From Misgurnus anguillicaudatus (Eukaryota > Chordata > Actinopteri > Cypriniformes > Cobitidae): DNA of 64,000 bases. The position numbers and the translations under genes were made by a program. The stretch is taken from the NCBI RefSeq assembly GCF_027580225.2, contig NC_073341.2, forward strand, positions 11,752,001 through 11,816,000, written 5' to 3'. The notes under the pieces were generated by a model. It saw only the letters and a program-made list of their open reading frames with translations. It ran no database searches and was not told where the DNA came from. Positions 10,560 to 20,597 of the stretch are shown piece after piece (position 1 is the stretch's first letter; each line of letters starts with the position of its first letter).

Positions 10560-12240
10560 GCGATCACAGACATAAGGGCAGTTACTGGATGACTGTAGTA
10601 ACGATTTCAAAGTAATGCGAGATCTCACAGAAATGCGAGATCAAACGTGCCTTGAGAAAAACAAATGTTGTGGTAGTTCTTGCATGACTATACAAAGACA
10701 CTCAGATGTAAAACCAGCGTCTATAAAACGACAATTCATCACTTTTTAATGTGTTGTTTCATTGTGTTACAGACAACAACACTCCGGCGTGCAGCAACGT
10801 CGTTTTTTAAAAAGTAACGTTACCATGTCAGATCCACAGTACATATAAGTATTTTGTATATTCATACATATCCTGCACAATAAATGTATATTTAGTTTCA
10901 CTATTATTTACGTGGTATATTTATTGTTTTATATCAGACTTGTATCGCCTAAAATGCATCTCACTTCCCCCCACTCTCATTCAATTTCCTCCCCTTCAAA
11001 ATAATTAGCATACATCCAGCCTCTCGCCTCCAACGGGAAGTAAATTGCAGCAGTGTTCGTGAAGTTCAAGGCGAAATGGCGAGTCGCGTTCCGAGGTGTG
11101 CTCTTCTATCTGTAAACTTTTGGTCTGTCCGTGTTCTGAAAAAGTTTACATTCTTTTGAGTGGCAGCAAAGGCTTGCATTTCATATTGCCAGTTAAGCCC
11201 AAAGGGACACCAAATAGGTGCAAAACCAAGCGTTATCCCCCATCCTAATATAGCATTACAGACCCAACCAAAATTTTGTTGTCTACATGTCACATCACAG
11301 CACAAGGATAAATATCCCGTTCAAAAATTCAATGTCACCTTTAAGAAGAAGATGTTTAATTCCCACACTTTCGTTAAACAAGTTAAAAAATAAATCTGTA
11401 TTGACCTAAAATTCAAATTATGTCTATTGAGAAGTTTAATAGCGATCACAAACCAATTAAACAAATGGGATTTTGGTGGCCTAAACTTCACTGTTGAGCT
11501 TTATTGTGTGTATTGTGTTTGGTTTCAGTTTTTAGTGTGAATATGATTTGGAATAAAATTTTGCACGTGAGCTCTGCTCTTGAGGAAGGTGAACAGCATT
11601 TTACAATCAGGGATTATTTTTCACTCATTGCCGCTTTGGAGTTAATTTTGCAGAGGAATAAAATTGCAGGACTTCACCTTTTTTTAAAACATTTGTTTTT
11701 ATACTACACAATAATATCGCACCTCTCCAGATTTTCTCTCATTTCTTTTGGTGATTTCTACCCAGTACGATCAACACCTTTCAAAGCACACCACCGGGTC
11801 AAGTCCAGATTCCTGCAAACATCTCATCTTGAACATGCAGTATTTTTGAGCTCCTGTTGAAAATGTATCAGACCAACAACTGGGCTGGCAGTGTTGGCCT
11901 GTAACTGCTAACGTACTCTGCAGTAGACTGCAGGTTTTTGCTGATGCAGTGCAATTTTTCTTGGCATTGCCATTCTCTTAAGGGGGGGGGGGATGCTCTG
12001 CGGTGTCATGGAGGTGATGGTTTGTGCTAATGAATTTCTGCCCTCTGTGCCAAATGCTGACACTCCCAGCATGCTCAGGGGCTTTTTCTGCTTGTTTGCG
12101 GCCTGCGCGAGAGAAATTACACCCAGATCTCTTTTCTGGGTTTGCTGAGGAGCACAATAGTTTGATGCTCTACCTCAGGAGCAGGTTGGCTGTTTAACCC
12201 CTGAACTCTTTTTTTGGGTTCAATTCAACATACCTTTAAA

Positions 12241-12400
12241 TTTGTATGATGTAGTTTTATCCTGTATCATCCACCATTATAGCTTAATAATGGCCTCATT
12301 TACTCAACCTCATGTGTTGTACCAAACCTGTATGAACTGGTTTCTTCTGTGGAACACAATAGCTGATGCTTTTGAGGTAAAAAAAATTATCAAAAGCATC
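12241..12400. repeat. common teleost interspersed repeat fragment
   Basis: Contains tttactcaacctcatgtgtt, caaacctgtatgaactggtt and cttctgtggaacaca, words of a repeat common in cyprinid introns. Boundaries unclear. Confidence 0.5.
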
Positions 12401-12402
12401 AA

Positions 12403-12645
12403 TTAAAGGTGGGGTGCATGATCTCTGAAAGCCAATGTGGATATTTGAAATCACCTAAACAGTCACGCCCCTACCCTAATAGAATCTGGACCTTCATTTG
12501 ATAGACCCGCCCCACACATACGGAACCCAGGCAACGATGTTGGGTAGTAGACACGCCCCTTACTGCTGATTGGCTACCAGTGTGTTTTGGTAGTCGGCCC
12601 GACTCTCTTTTCCAAAATGTTTTTCAAAAATCATGGAATTATGTA
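12403..12645. repeat. fragment of TTAA-type element (AGGTGGGGTGCATGAT end)
   Basis: It begins TTAAAGGTGGGGTGCATGAT and includes two cacgccc-containing words. The expected mirrored right end is missing or decayed (aaaaatcatgg at 12630). Confidence 0.5.
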
Positions 12646-12980
12646 GTATAATTCTTGACTTTACCAAGCGTTCTAATAACTTTTGATGCAGTTTTACTTA
12701 CCGTCTGCGACTCATGACCGTTTTTTATCACTGGGACCGCCCCATTCAGCGTTAAACAAACATACTTGTCTAACTCTGCTTCTACCCTAGAAAAACAAGG
12801 TAGTTTCTTATAATGCTGGGTTTTTTGGGAATCTGAACAACCTTAAATTTCCCTCACAAACAAGAACATACTTCTTTCGTGACGTTGATTTCAACCAAAA
12901 AAACTTTCTGAAAATTGTACGAACTCAGACGCAGTGCATTCGGTACAGAAATACTCTGTCAATACCATTGGACCCTTTAA

Positions 12981-13846
12981 AGGAATAGTCCATTTTCTTA
13001 AAAGAAAAATCCAGATAATTTACTCAACACCATGTCATCCAAAATGTTGATGTCTTTCTTTGTTCAGTCGAGAAGAAATTATGTTTTTTGAGGAAAACAT
13101 TGCAGGATTTTTCTTATTTTAATGGACTTTAATGGACACCAACACTTAACACTTAACTCAACACGTAACAGTTTTTTTTCAACGGTGTTTCAAAGGACTA
13201 TAAACAATCCCAAACGAGGCATACGGGTCTTATCTAGCGAAACGATTGTCATTTTTGACAAGAAAAATAAAAAATATGCACTTTTAAACCACAACTTTTC
13301 ATCTAGGTCTGGTCCAGCGCGACCTAACGTAAATGCGTAGTGACGTAGGGATGTCACGTGTTACATAAATAAAACGCACATTTGCGGACCATTTTAAACA
13401 ATAAACTGACACAAAGACATTAATTAGTATCATTCCACATACAACAACGTCGGAACGGTCCCCTTCCAACACACTTATAAACACTGGGGCGGAGTTTTGT
13501 GTTCGTCCTCTGTCACCTCTTGATGTCATGACGTATTGCGTGAGGTCACGCTGACGCTTTCAGGACTGGATCTAGACAAGAAATTGTGGTTTAAAAGTGT
13601 ATATTTGTTATTTTTATTGTCAAAAATGACAATCGTTTTGCTAGATAAGACCCTTATGCCTCGTTTGGGATTGTTTATAGTCCTTTGAAACTCCGTTGAA
13701 AAAAAAACTGTTACATGTTGAGTTAAGTGTTTTCCTCAAAAAACATAATTTCTTCTCGACTGAACAAAGAAAGACATCAACATTTTGGAAGACGTGGTGG
13801 TGAGTTAATTATCTGGATCTTTCTTTTAAGAAAATGGACTAATCCT
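12981..13846. mobile_element. TTAA-flanked foldback element, copy 1
   Basis: Flanked by TTAA at 12977-12980 and 13847-13850. The ends AGGAATAGTCCATTTTCTTA and its mirror open two long arms: about 12981-13320 and 13560-13846 are inverted complements, with a central spacer containing many CpG. The right arm lacks a roughly 50-bp block that copy 2 (19715-20597) retains. TTAA target and AGG ends point to Kolobok- or piggyBac-related mobilisation (inference). Non-coding. Confidence 0.82.
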
Positions 13847-13859
13847 TTAAGAAAATTTG

Positions 13860-14128
13860 ATTACTTGCTTAATAATGCGATATACGGTATGCGATATGGT
13901 AATGTTTTAAGTTTGTAAAATCAATATTAACATGTAATTCATATAACAAACATACATTACACTGTACATTCTTTCTGATCAATGATATCTTCCCGGCACT
14001 AACATTTGTGTGCCAGTCTCTCTACTAAATTTTGACTAGAAGATTTTGAAGCATTAAGATCGACCAGTTACCGCAAACTATGCACATTTGCTATATTTTG
14101 GTAGTTTTGATATTGTGTAGCCCTAATA
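13860..14128. repeat. hAT-like end fragment (gcgatatacgg ... gtagcccta)
   Basis: It contains gcgatatacggtatgcgatatgg and ends atattgtgtagccctaa, as in right ends of TAGGGCTG-type hAT elements. The left end was not found. Confidence 0.4.
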
Positions 14129-14449
14129 CTTGAAATACTTAAATTAATGCTTAAAAATATTTTTACAAATATTTAATTTTCTGAGATTAAGCTTCACAGA
14201 AGAAATGAAGTCAGTTGGGTTTTAAACAACACTGGGATTCATAAATCATGACAAAGTTGGAAAATTGATGTACACAAATGTACAGTGGAGGAGGATATTA
14301 CACATTTCATCTTGGGATTTCTGTGATGGTTTTTGGATTGTGGAAATTGGGCCACTTAGCTTGTGAATGATGTTTATTACTTATATCAGTATTAAGATAG
14401 AGTTGTGGAATGTGTAATTGTGTGGTATGTTTTCTTCCCATCAAATTAG

Positions 14450-14623
14450 AACAAAGTCAGGACAGCGTCGCTTTCATGTCAGACTCCAGCTCCTTGCAGG
14501 ATGTCTTTATGGACCCCACCAGCTCACAGGACAGCAGCCACAAGGCGAATTCTGGGAAATGTCTTTTTCCAGAAGAGTCAAGTACCCTGGGAAAAGAGAA
14601 ACGGGCAGCAGCAGAAGATGCAG
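14450..14623 (+). CDS. cabin1: cabin1 exon (QSQDSVAFMSDSSSLQDVF)
   Basis: The acceptor is catcaaattag (ending 14449). AA completes the split Glu codon and the frame continues QSQDSVAFMSDSSSLQDVFM and DPTSSQDSSHKANSGK, matching the human Ser-rich segment [20 protein letters not shown]. The exon ends GCA G|gtaatc, phase 1. It has disordered composition with many potential phospho-serines. A TTAA-type MITE lies 52 bases downstream in the next intron. Confidence 0.92.
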
Positions 14624-15041
14624 GTAATCTTCTCAGCCCTGCATTATTTTCAGCATTTATTTGTGAATCTTTTAAAGGAACAGTATGTAGGATTGTGGCC
14701 AAAACTGGTGCTGCAATCACAAAACTGGTGGCCAATACACAACATGACAACATAAACATCAGTTGAGGGCTGCAACTCCACTTTTAAAATGACAATATTC
14801 TGGCCGGACCACTGTTGTCAGTGATATAAGTATTTGAAATGAAAATGATTTCTTAATGTCTAGTGACATATCAGGGCCATTTCATGATTAATTGATATAC
14901 ATTTCTTACATACTGTTCCTTTAAATAATTGATCTGTGTGTATATGTCATAAGGCATTCCTGAACCGTCTCGTCACATATTGATGACCATACCAATGTCT
15001 GCACCTCGTTCACTCACCTTTATCCCCTTAAAATCTCACAG
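14624..15041 (+). other. cabin1 intron, 418 nt
   Basis: A short intron, more than half of which is a single TTAA-flanked MITE (14676-14920). Without it the intron would be about 170 nt, close to the size class of the 5' cluster. Confidence 0.85.
14676..14920. mobile_element. TTAA-flanked MITE (AGGAACAGTATGTA ends), 245 bp
   Basis: TTAA at 14672-14675 and 14921-14924. The left end AGGAACAGTATGTA is mirrored by TACATACTGTTCCT. Non-coding, entirely within the 418-nt intron. Confidence 0.85.
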
Positions 15042-15436
15042 GCACCATTGAAGACAAGAATATGGATATCAGCTCTGCCACAGTCTCTCAAGAGTCTTCT
15101 GACACCACTTTATCCATCACCTCTCCCGAAGCTTCCGTACCTAAAACTCCCACCGCTGACACACCCACCCAAGCATTACCACAGCAGACTACCACACCAC
15201 ACAAAACTCACCCCCTGACAGGGCCATCCAGTGAGGGGAAACGAAGACCAGAGCCCCCTCCTCCTCTGGAGGTGATTGAGATACCCAAATGTCTGCCAAC
15301 GGGGCGAGCGGAGCAGAAGAAAACGCTGGTGGACGTTTGTGTGAGGTCTCTCTTCCTGTGTCTGAGCCGCTTCCCACAGCACTACAAAAGCCTGTACCGT
15401 CTGGCCAAACTGTATGCCTACAGCAAGACACACAAG
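15042..15436 (+). CDS. cabin1: cabin1 exon (Thr/Pro-rich linker then LCLSRFPQHYKSLYRLAKLY)
   Basis: The exon starts after aatctcacag; GC completes a Gly codon and the frame reads TIEDKNMDISSATVSQESSD. A Thr/Pro-rich disordered linker fills most of the exon. The last part, LFLCLSRFPQHYKSLYRLAK, then LYAYSKTHK, is a strongly conserved TPR-type helix pair. It ends at AAG 15434-15436 before gtgcgc. The first part is much less conserved than the last, as in mammals. Confidence 0.93.
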
Positions 15437-15608
15437 GTGCGCACATTTTCACACACACACGCTTCCTGAAACCATATGTCTTTAAAGCTGTAGTGTGTGT
15501 TTACTGCCCTTACACTGGTTTTGTCTATGGGTGAATAGATAGAACGATTACATGTTTGGGTCAGATTTTACTGAACAAAAACTTCGAAAATTGATTGTCA
15601 CATTACAG

Positions 15609-16115
15609 CAGTGCTTCTCAATTATTTTCTGTCACGCCCCCCCCATAGGAAGAAGTAAACATTTCGCGCCCCCCAACTCTCCGCCGGGACTGTAAATAGT
15701 ATAATTTGTCTATAAAATGACACATCTGCAAAACATTGTATCCTTATTAACATTAAAGAAAACACAAAAATAGAAATATCGATCAACTTACAACAAAGAA
15801 TAACTTTATTAACATTGTTTTTTAGTCTGTAACAAAAAAGTGCTTAAAATGCATCAATTTGCCTGAAAAAAAAAACAATCCTTATTTAAAGTATATTTTT
15901 TGACCATTTGATACTGAAAAATTAAATTAAATATAATCAATAAATAATAATAAAAACTCAAGCGGCTTATCAGCGTGATTGGGGTGTAATGTCTATAAGT
16001 GACAGTGCAAAAAATCATTTCCTGAAAAAGTATTTTCCCCGGGGTCTCGCGCGCCCCCCCTGGTGTCGCTTCGAGCCTCCCCTGGGGGTCCAGCCCCACT
16101 ATTTGAGAAGCACTG
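15609..16115. mobile_element. hAT MITE with perfect TSD CATTACAG
   Basis: CATTACAG occurs at 15601-15608 and 16116-16123. The element starts CAGTGCTTCTCAATTA and ends TTTGAGAAGCACTG, typical hAT termini. The sub-terminal parts are C-rich at the left (cacgccccccccat) and G/C-rich at the right. 507 bp, non-coding. Confidence 0.9.
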
Positions 16116-16215
16116 CATTACAGTAATATGGTTATATACTAATCTGTCTGTGTAGACACATGATATGAACATACACATTTTATTATGTACAATAATGTAT
16201 TCTTACATTAGTAGG

Positions 16216-16912
16216 ACTGCTGAGAGACTTTTCACAAGACTTTTTTAAGATGTAAAATAAATCCCTAGAGTACGTTTGTGAAGTTTTAGCTCAAAATACA
16301 ATTTAGATAATTTAATATAGCATGTTAAAATTGCCATTTGTATGTGTGCAAAAAAGTGCCGTTTTTGGGTTGGTCTTTTAAAATGCAAACAAGCTAATAT
16401 ATGCACTAAATGGCAATGCTGTGGTTGGATAGTGCAGATTAAAGGTCTCATTATAGTTGTGGGTACGTCCTATGGTGTAACCGCGACAGCTTAGGATACG
16501 CGTCGGTTTTCATATTTACTTCTGCGTCGTGGACCCAATTATAGCACTTAAAAATGGAAAAAGTCAAATTTTCATGATATGTCCCCTTTAATGCCCTTTA
16601 TATAAAAGAGAAGTTTTATGAGACTTTTTTAAGATGTAAAATAAGTATTCAATGTCCTCAGAGTACATATATAAAGTTTTAGCTCAAAATACCTCATAGA
16701 TCATTTATTACAGCATGTTAAAATTGACAATTTAAAAGTGCTGATAAAATGCAAACACTGATCGCCATAATGGTGGTTTGTTGAAATTAAAATTTAACTT
16801 TGATGTCAATTATTTTTTCACTTTTTCTAGGTTGATAAAAGCACTGGGGACCCAATTATAGCACTTAAACATGGAAAGAAAATCCGATATTCATGATATG
16901 TCCCCTTTTAAC
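16216..16912. repeat. two tandem copies of a TTAA-type element
   Basis: Units at about 16216-16600 and 16605-16907 share gacttttttaagatgtaaaa, agttttagctcaaaatac, ggacccaattatagcactta and an end catgatatgtccccttt. A related fragment is at about 45845-46050. The ends with CCCCTTTTAA fit the TTAA class, but left termini are not sharp. Confidence 0.6.
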
Positions 16913-18031
16913 TCTTTCCACGCCAGCGGTTTTTTTTTAAGTTGCCAGCCAGCGGCAACATTTTTCATGATTTTCACAAAAGTTTAATGCCTTCCAGTAA
17001 ATGTTCTTCTTTAAATATATAAACATACAATATACCAAATGAAAGAACAGACCCTCTGCTTTCAAACAAATGAAACCTTTCATCCTACCTTGATTAGTTC
17101 TCTTCTTATGACCTCTCAAATATGGGTAGGTTTCTTCAAAAACGCCACATTTTGAGCAAGAAACTGAGATAATTCAATTTTTGTAAAGGACTTTTGATAG
17201 AGATCAGATGCAGAGCGATCTTTAAAACATACACAGAATTCTTACTCTTTCACGTGAGGCATTACTTCCGGGTTATATAAGTTGCGGAAGACCTGATATT
17301 AGTGGTATTGCGGCTTGCAGGGTTCCCACGGGTCCTTGACATCCTTGAAAGTTTGTGAATCTGGGTAAAAAAATCAAGCCCCTGGGAAGTTTTTGAAAAT
17401 ATACATGCATAGATACAGGTCATTGAAAGTGCTTGAATCTATTTTATGCCAGAAGTTTTCTGGGAAAAAAATCCATATTATTCTCTGTGTAGTGTAGGAT
17501 AATATCATAACATTTGTAGACTTTTTAAGCACACGTGCTAAACTGTTCGCTTTAAATGCTTATATCTTCTGTATGCGAATGTTGATTCATACCAAAATGC
17601 TTTTATGTTTGACAAATGAAAATGTCTCTGGTTACGTATGTAACTGTTGTACCCTGAGAAGGGAGTGAGACGCTGCGTCTCCCTTGTCATACTTCCTGCG
17701 TCCCTGTAACGCCGTTTTTGGCAAAATTTTTGAAATTTTTTATACTTCCTGGCTCCCGCGTCTAACATCTTTGTTGTTAAGTCTTTCCATTGGTTGAATT
17801 TGATATTAACATTTAGACGCACTTACCCTTGGAGGCATCCCCAATTGTAACAATGTATCTTTAAAGGTAACACAATGTAAACTTGCTCTCACTTGAAATG
17901 TGTCCCCACATTTAGTCCTTAAATTTGAGGGTATTCGACCTGGAAAGTCCTTGAAAGGTTCTTGAATTTGAAGTTAACTAAGGTGTGGGAACCCTGGGCT
18001 TGCCGGAAATTCTCATCATTGGCAGGGAAGC
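16908..18031. mobile_element. TTAACTCTTTCC-type element, interrupted by a hAT element
   Basis: The left end is TTAACTCTTTCCACGCCAGC. Homologous sequence (aaatgaaagaacagaccct, cctaccttgatt-like words, aactgagataattcaa) recurs at 25922-26200. It is split by the element at 17319-17995. The right end ggcagggaag is a decayed mirror of the left. Confidence 0.6.
17319..17995. mobile_element. hAT-like element, copy 2, nested, 8-bp TSD
   Basis: The ends AGGGTTCCCAC and GTGGGAACCCT are perfect mirrors. The flanks cggcttgc (17311-17318) and gggcttgc (17996-18003) differ at one base. It is a homologue of 6293-7008 and lies inside the element at 16908-18031. Confidence 0.82.
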
Positions 18032-18655
18032 GTACACCTGGACTTAATGCGCGTGTCTTGGACTCTTGCTCAGACCAGAATGCACGCATAATGCACTACT
18101 GACGCGCTAAGATTAATGGCATCAGTTTTAAGAAGGTTGCGGTCATGATAAATGAGTCAAAAATGAACAAATAAATGAATGAGTAAAGTACTGCCCCCGC
18201 CTCGATACTATCGTGTATCAGCGATCTTACAAGCTGACGATAGGACAATCAAATTTTTCGCGGTGAATGTTAATCTGCTTTTAAAATCCTCCCCGGTCAA
18301 AGAGTTGAATGATAACTATGCCGTTGCGACAACACGCGTGTCATCACCACTACACACCCTTTATGGCATTGTTCCTACCTTTTATTCACACAGGGTTAGG
18401 GATGGGTACCGAAACCCGATATTAAACTGGCCCCGGGGCTAAATTATGAAAGACCGTAGTATCAGTAAGGTGTTTTCGTGCACATTTTATCTCACCAAAC
18501 ATTTCCAATTTGCGATAACATTAAGAAATTTGTCTGTGAGATCTCTCATGCGCACTGCTGAGGCTGTCTGTCACACACACATACACACAACAACGAGCGC
18601 GGCGCACGCACACACATAATAGCACGAAAACTCCCGCTTAATACAAAGAGTGACG

Positions 18656-18871
18656 ATGGCAGATAGAGCAAAACGTTCAGAAGTGTGGTTATACTTTACT
18701 AGAGTTGATGCAGACAACGCTCGTTGTCATACAGGTAAGTGCAACAAAATATTTGCATGTAAGAGAGGAAACACAAGCAATCTGTCAAAGCATCTTTCAA
18801 AAGTGCATTACGTGCAGAAAGAAGCTGTGTCCCAATTTAAGGGATGCGACCTTCTAAGCATACGACCTTAA
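18656..18871 (+). pseudogene. hAT transposase BED zinc-finger fragment
   Basis: From the ATG at 18656 the frame reads MADRAKRSEVWLYFTRVDAD, then a CHTGKC pair, TSNLSKHLSKVH and a short tail. This is a BED-type zinc finger: aromatic W/F residues, C-x4-C, then H-x4-H. BED fingers are the N-terminal DNA-binding domain of many hAT transposases. Similarity ends at about residue 51, where a MITE beginning GCTGTGTCCCAATT interrupts; residues after that come from the MITE. The rest of the transposase is absent. Confidence 0.8.
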
Positions 18872-19231
18872 AAGGCGAGCACTCTGTCTTTTAAGGTGCC
18901 AGCCTCAGAAGTCCGCGAAGAGAACTGAAATGAGATGCCTCGAAGGACCTATCATTTGCGTCACCTGCTACACGCGCCCACTGCGCCTGTCAGAAGGACA
19001 CAGCGGAGACGTTTCTGACTTATTAAAATAAATATGGAATCAGAAAAATATTAATTTATTCTAGAAAATATGACACGTTGATGTAGATTAAACTATTCAA
19101 CGGTATATCAAATTAATCAACCTTAGAAATACGCAACATAAACAGAATAATATTAACACTGCTGCTGTGACGCAATCGGTCTTAAAAAACGTGCTTAGAA
19201 GGTCGCAGCCTGCAAAGTTTTCGACTGCCTA
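18824..19231. mobile_element. inverted-repeat MITE inside the hAT element
   Basis: GGATGCGACCTTCTAAGCA near the left is mirrored by TGCTTAGAAGGTCGCAGCC near 19190-19209. The outer terminus GCTGTGTCCCAATT is poorly mirrored at the right. Possibly PIF/Harbinger-like. Confidence 0.55.
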
Positions 19232-19714
19232 GCTAGCTCATCTCTGGTGATTGCCCCATCTACGTCAGGCATGTATGCTAAAATGTTGAATCAACTATGT
19301 TCACGTCATTTAAATTAAAATCTCCCAAATTGGTTTGCTTACCTTACGTTGAAATTCTGTTGGTTTCTTTTGGGAGAAATGACGTTATGCATTCAACATA
19401 TTTTCAACTTCTTTTTAAAATCCCAAATAAAGAAAAATCAGTATGTAAACATTTATTTGGCTAAATGCACAGCACTTCAAGTTTACAAAATAGCCTACAT
19501 ATAAATATCCTATTTAGAGTATTTTTCCTGCAGCTTTCACGCTGGTGCATTAACAAATATATGTATAATATTTAGAAATGATATCCAGAAATTAATTTGT
19601 AATAATGAAATGCAGACACATAATTAACTTAATCATGTGAACATAGGTTCATGATCGAATGTTAACATTGGCCAAAGTACTGATAAGAATACCGTTAAAG
19701 TACCGGACCGTTAA

Positions 19715-20597
19715 AGGAATATTCCATTTTCTTAAAAGAAAAATCCAGATAACTTACTCACCACCATGTCATCCAAAATGTTGATGTCTTTCTTTGTTCA
19801 GTCGAGAAGAAATTATGTTTTTTGAGGAAAACATTGCAAAATTTTTCTCATTTTAATGGACTTTAATAGACACCAACAAATTAACACTTAACTCAACACT
19901 TAACAGTTTTTTTTCAACGGAGTTTCAAATGACTATAAACGATCCAAAACGAGGCATAAAGGTCTTATCTAGCAAAACTTGTCATTTTTGACAATAAAAA
20001 TAAAAAATATGCCCTTTTAAACCACAACTTTTCGTCTAGGTCCGGTCCAGCGCGACCTAACGTAAATGCGTAGTGACGTAGGGAGGTCACGTGTTACATA
20101 TATAAAACGCAAATTTGCGAACCATTGTAAACAATAAACTGACACCAAGACATTAATTAGTATCAGTTGATATAACAACGTAGGAACACACTTGTAAACA
20201 CTGGGGCGGAGTTTCGCGTTCGTCCTCTGTGACCTCTTGACGTCATGACGTATTGCGTGGGGTCACCTGGCGCATTACGACCAGATCTAGACGAGAGGTT
20301 GTGCTTTAAAAGTGTATATTTGTTATTTTTCTTGTCAAAAATGACAATCGTTTCGCTAGAGAAGACCCTTATGCCTCGTTTGGGATTGTTTATAGTCCTT
20401 TGAAACTCCGTTGAAAAAAACTGTTACGTGTTGAGTTAAGTGTTAATTGTTGGTGTCTATTAAAGTCCATTAAAATGAGAAAAATCCTGCAATGTTTTCC
20501 TCAAAAAACATAATTTCTTCATTTTCATCAACATTTTGGATGACATGGTGGTGAGTAAATTATCTGGATTTTTCTTTTAAGAAAATGGAATATTCCT
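19715..20597. mobile_element. TTAA-flanked foldback element, copy 2
   Basis: TTAA at 19711-19714 and 20598-20601. The ends AGGAATATTCCATTTTCTTA and GAAAATGGAATATTCCT are mirrored. Both arms are homologous to copy 1 (12981-13846) in the same order. It retains the ttggtgtctattaaagtcca block missing from copy 1 but lacks a ctgaacaaagaaagacat block in the right arm. Nested in the hAT element at 18397. Confidence 0.82.

Larger units (their letters stand above)
1752..14449 (+). other. cabin1 intron, 12.7 kb
   Basis: GT-AG intron with no recognisable coding exon. Its contents are listed separately: hAT-like, foldback and Harbinger-like elements, SINE fragments and AT-rich tandem repeat. The stretches 1813-2471, 3727-4540, 5390-5760, 5850-6290, 9063-9450 and 10570-12240 show no structure I can name beyond short AT-rich runs. 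Confidence 0.85.
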
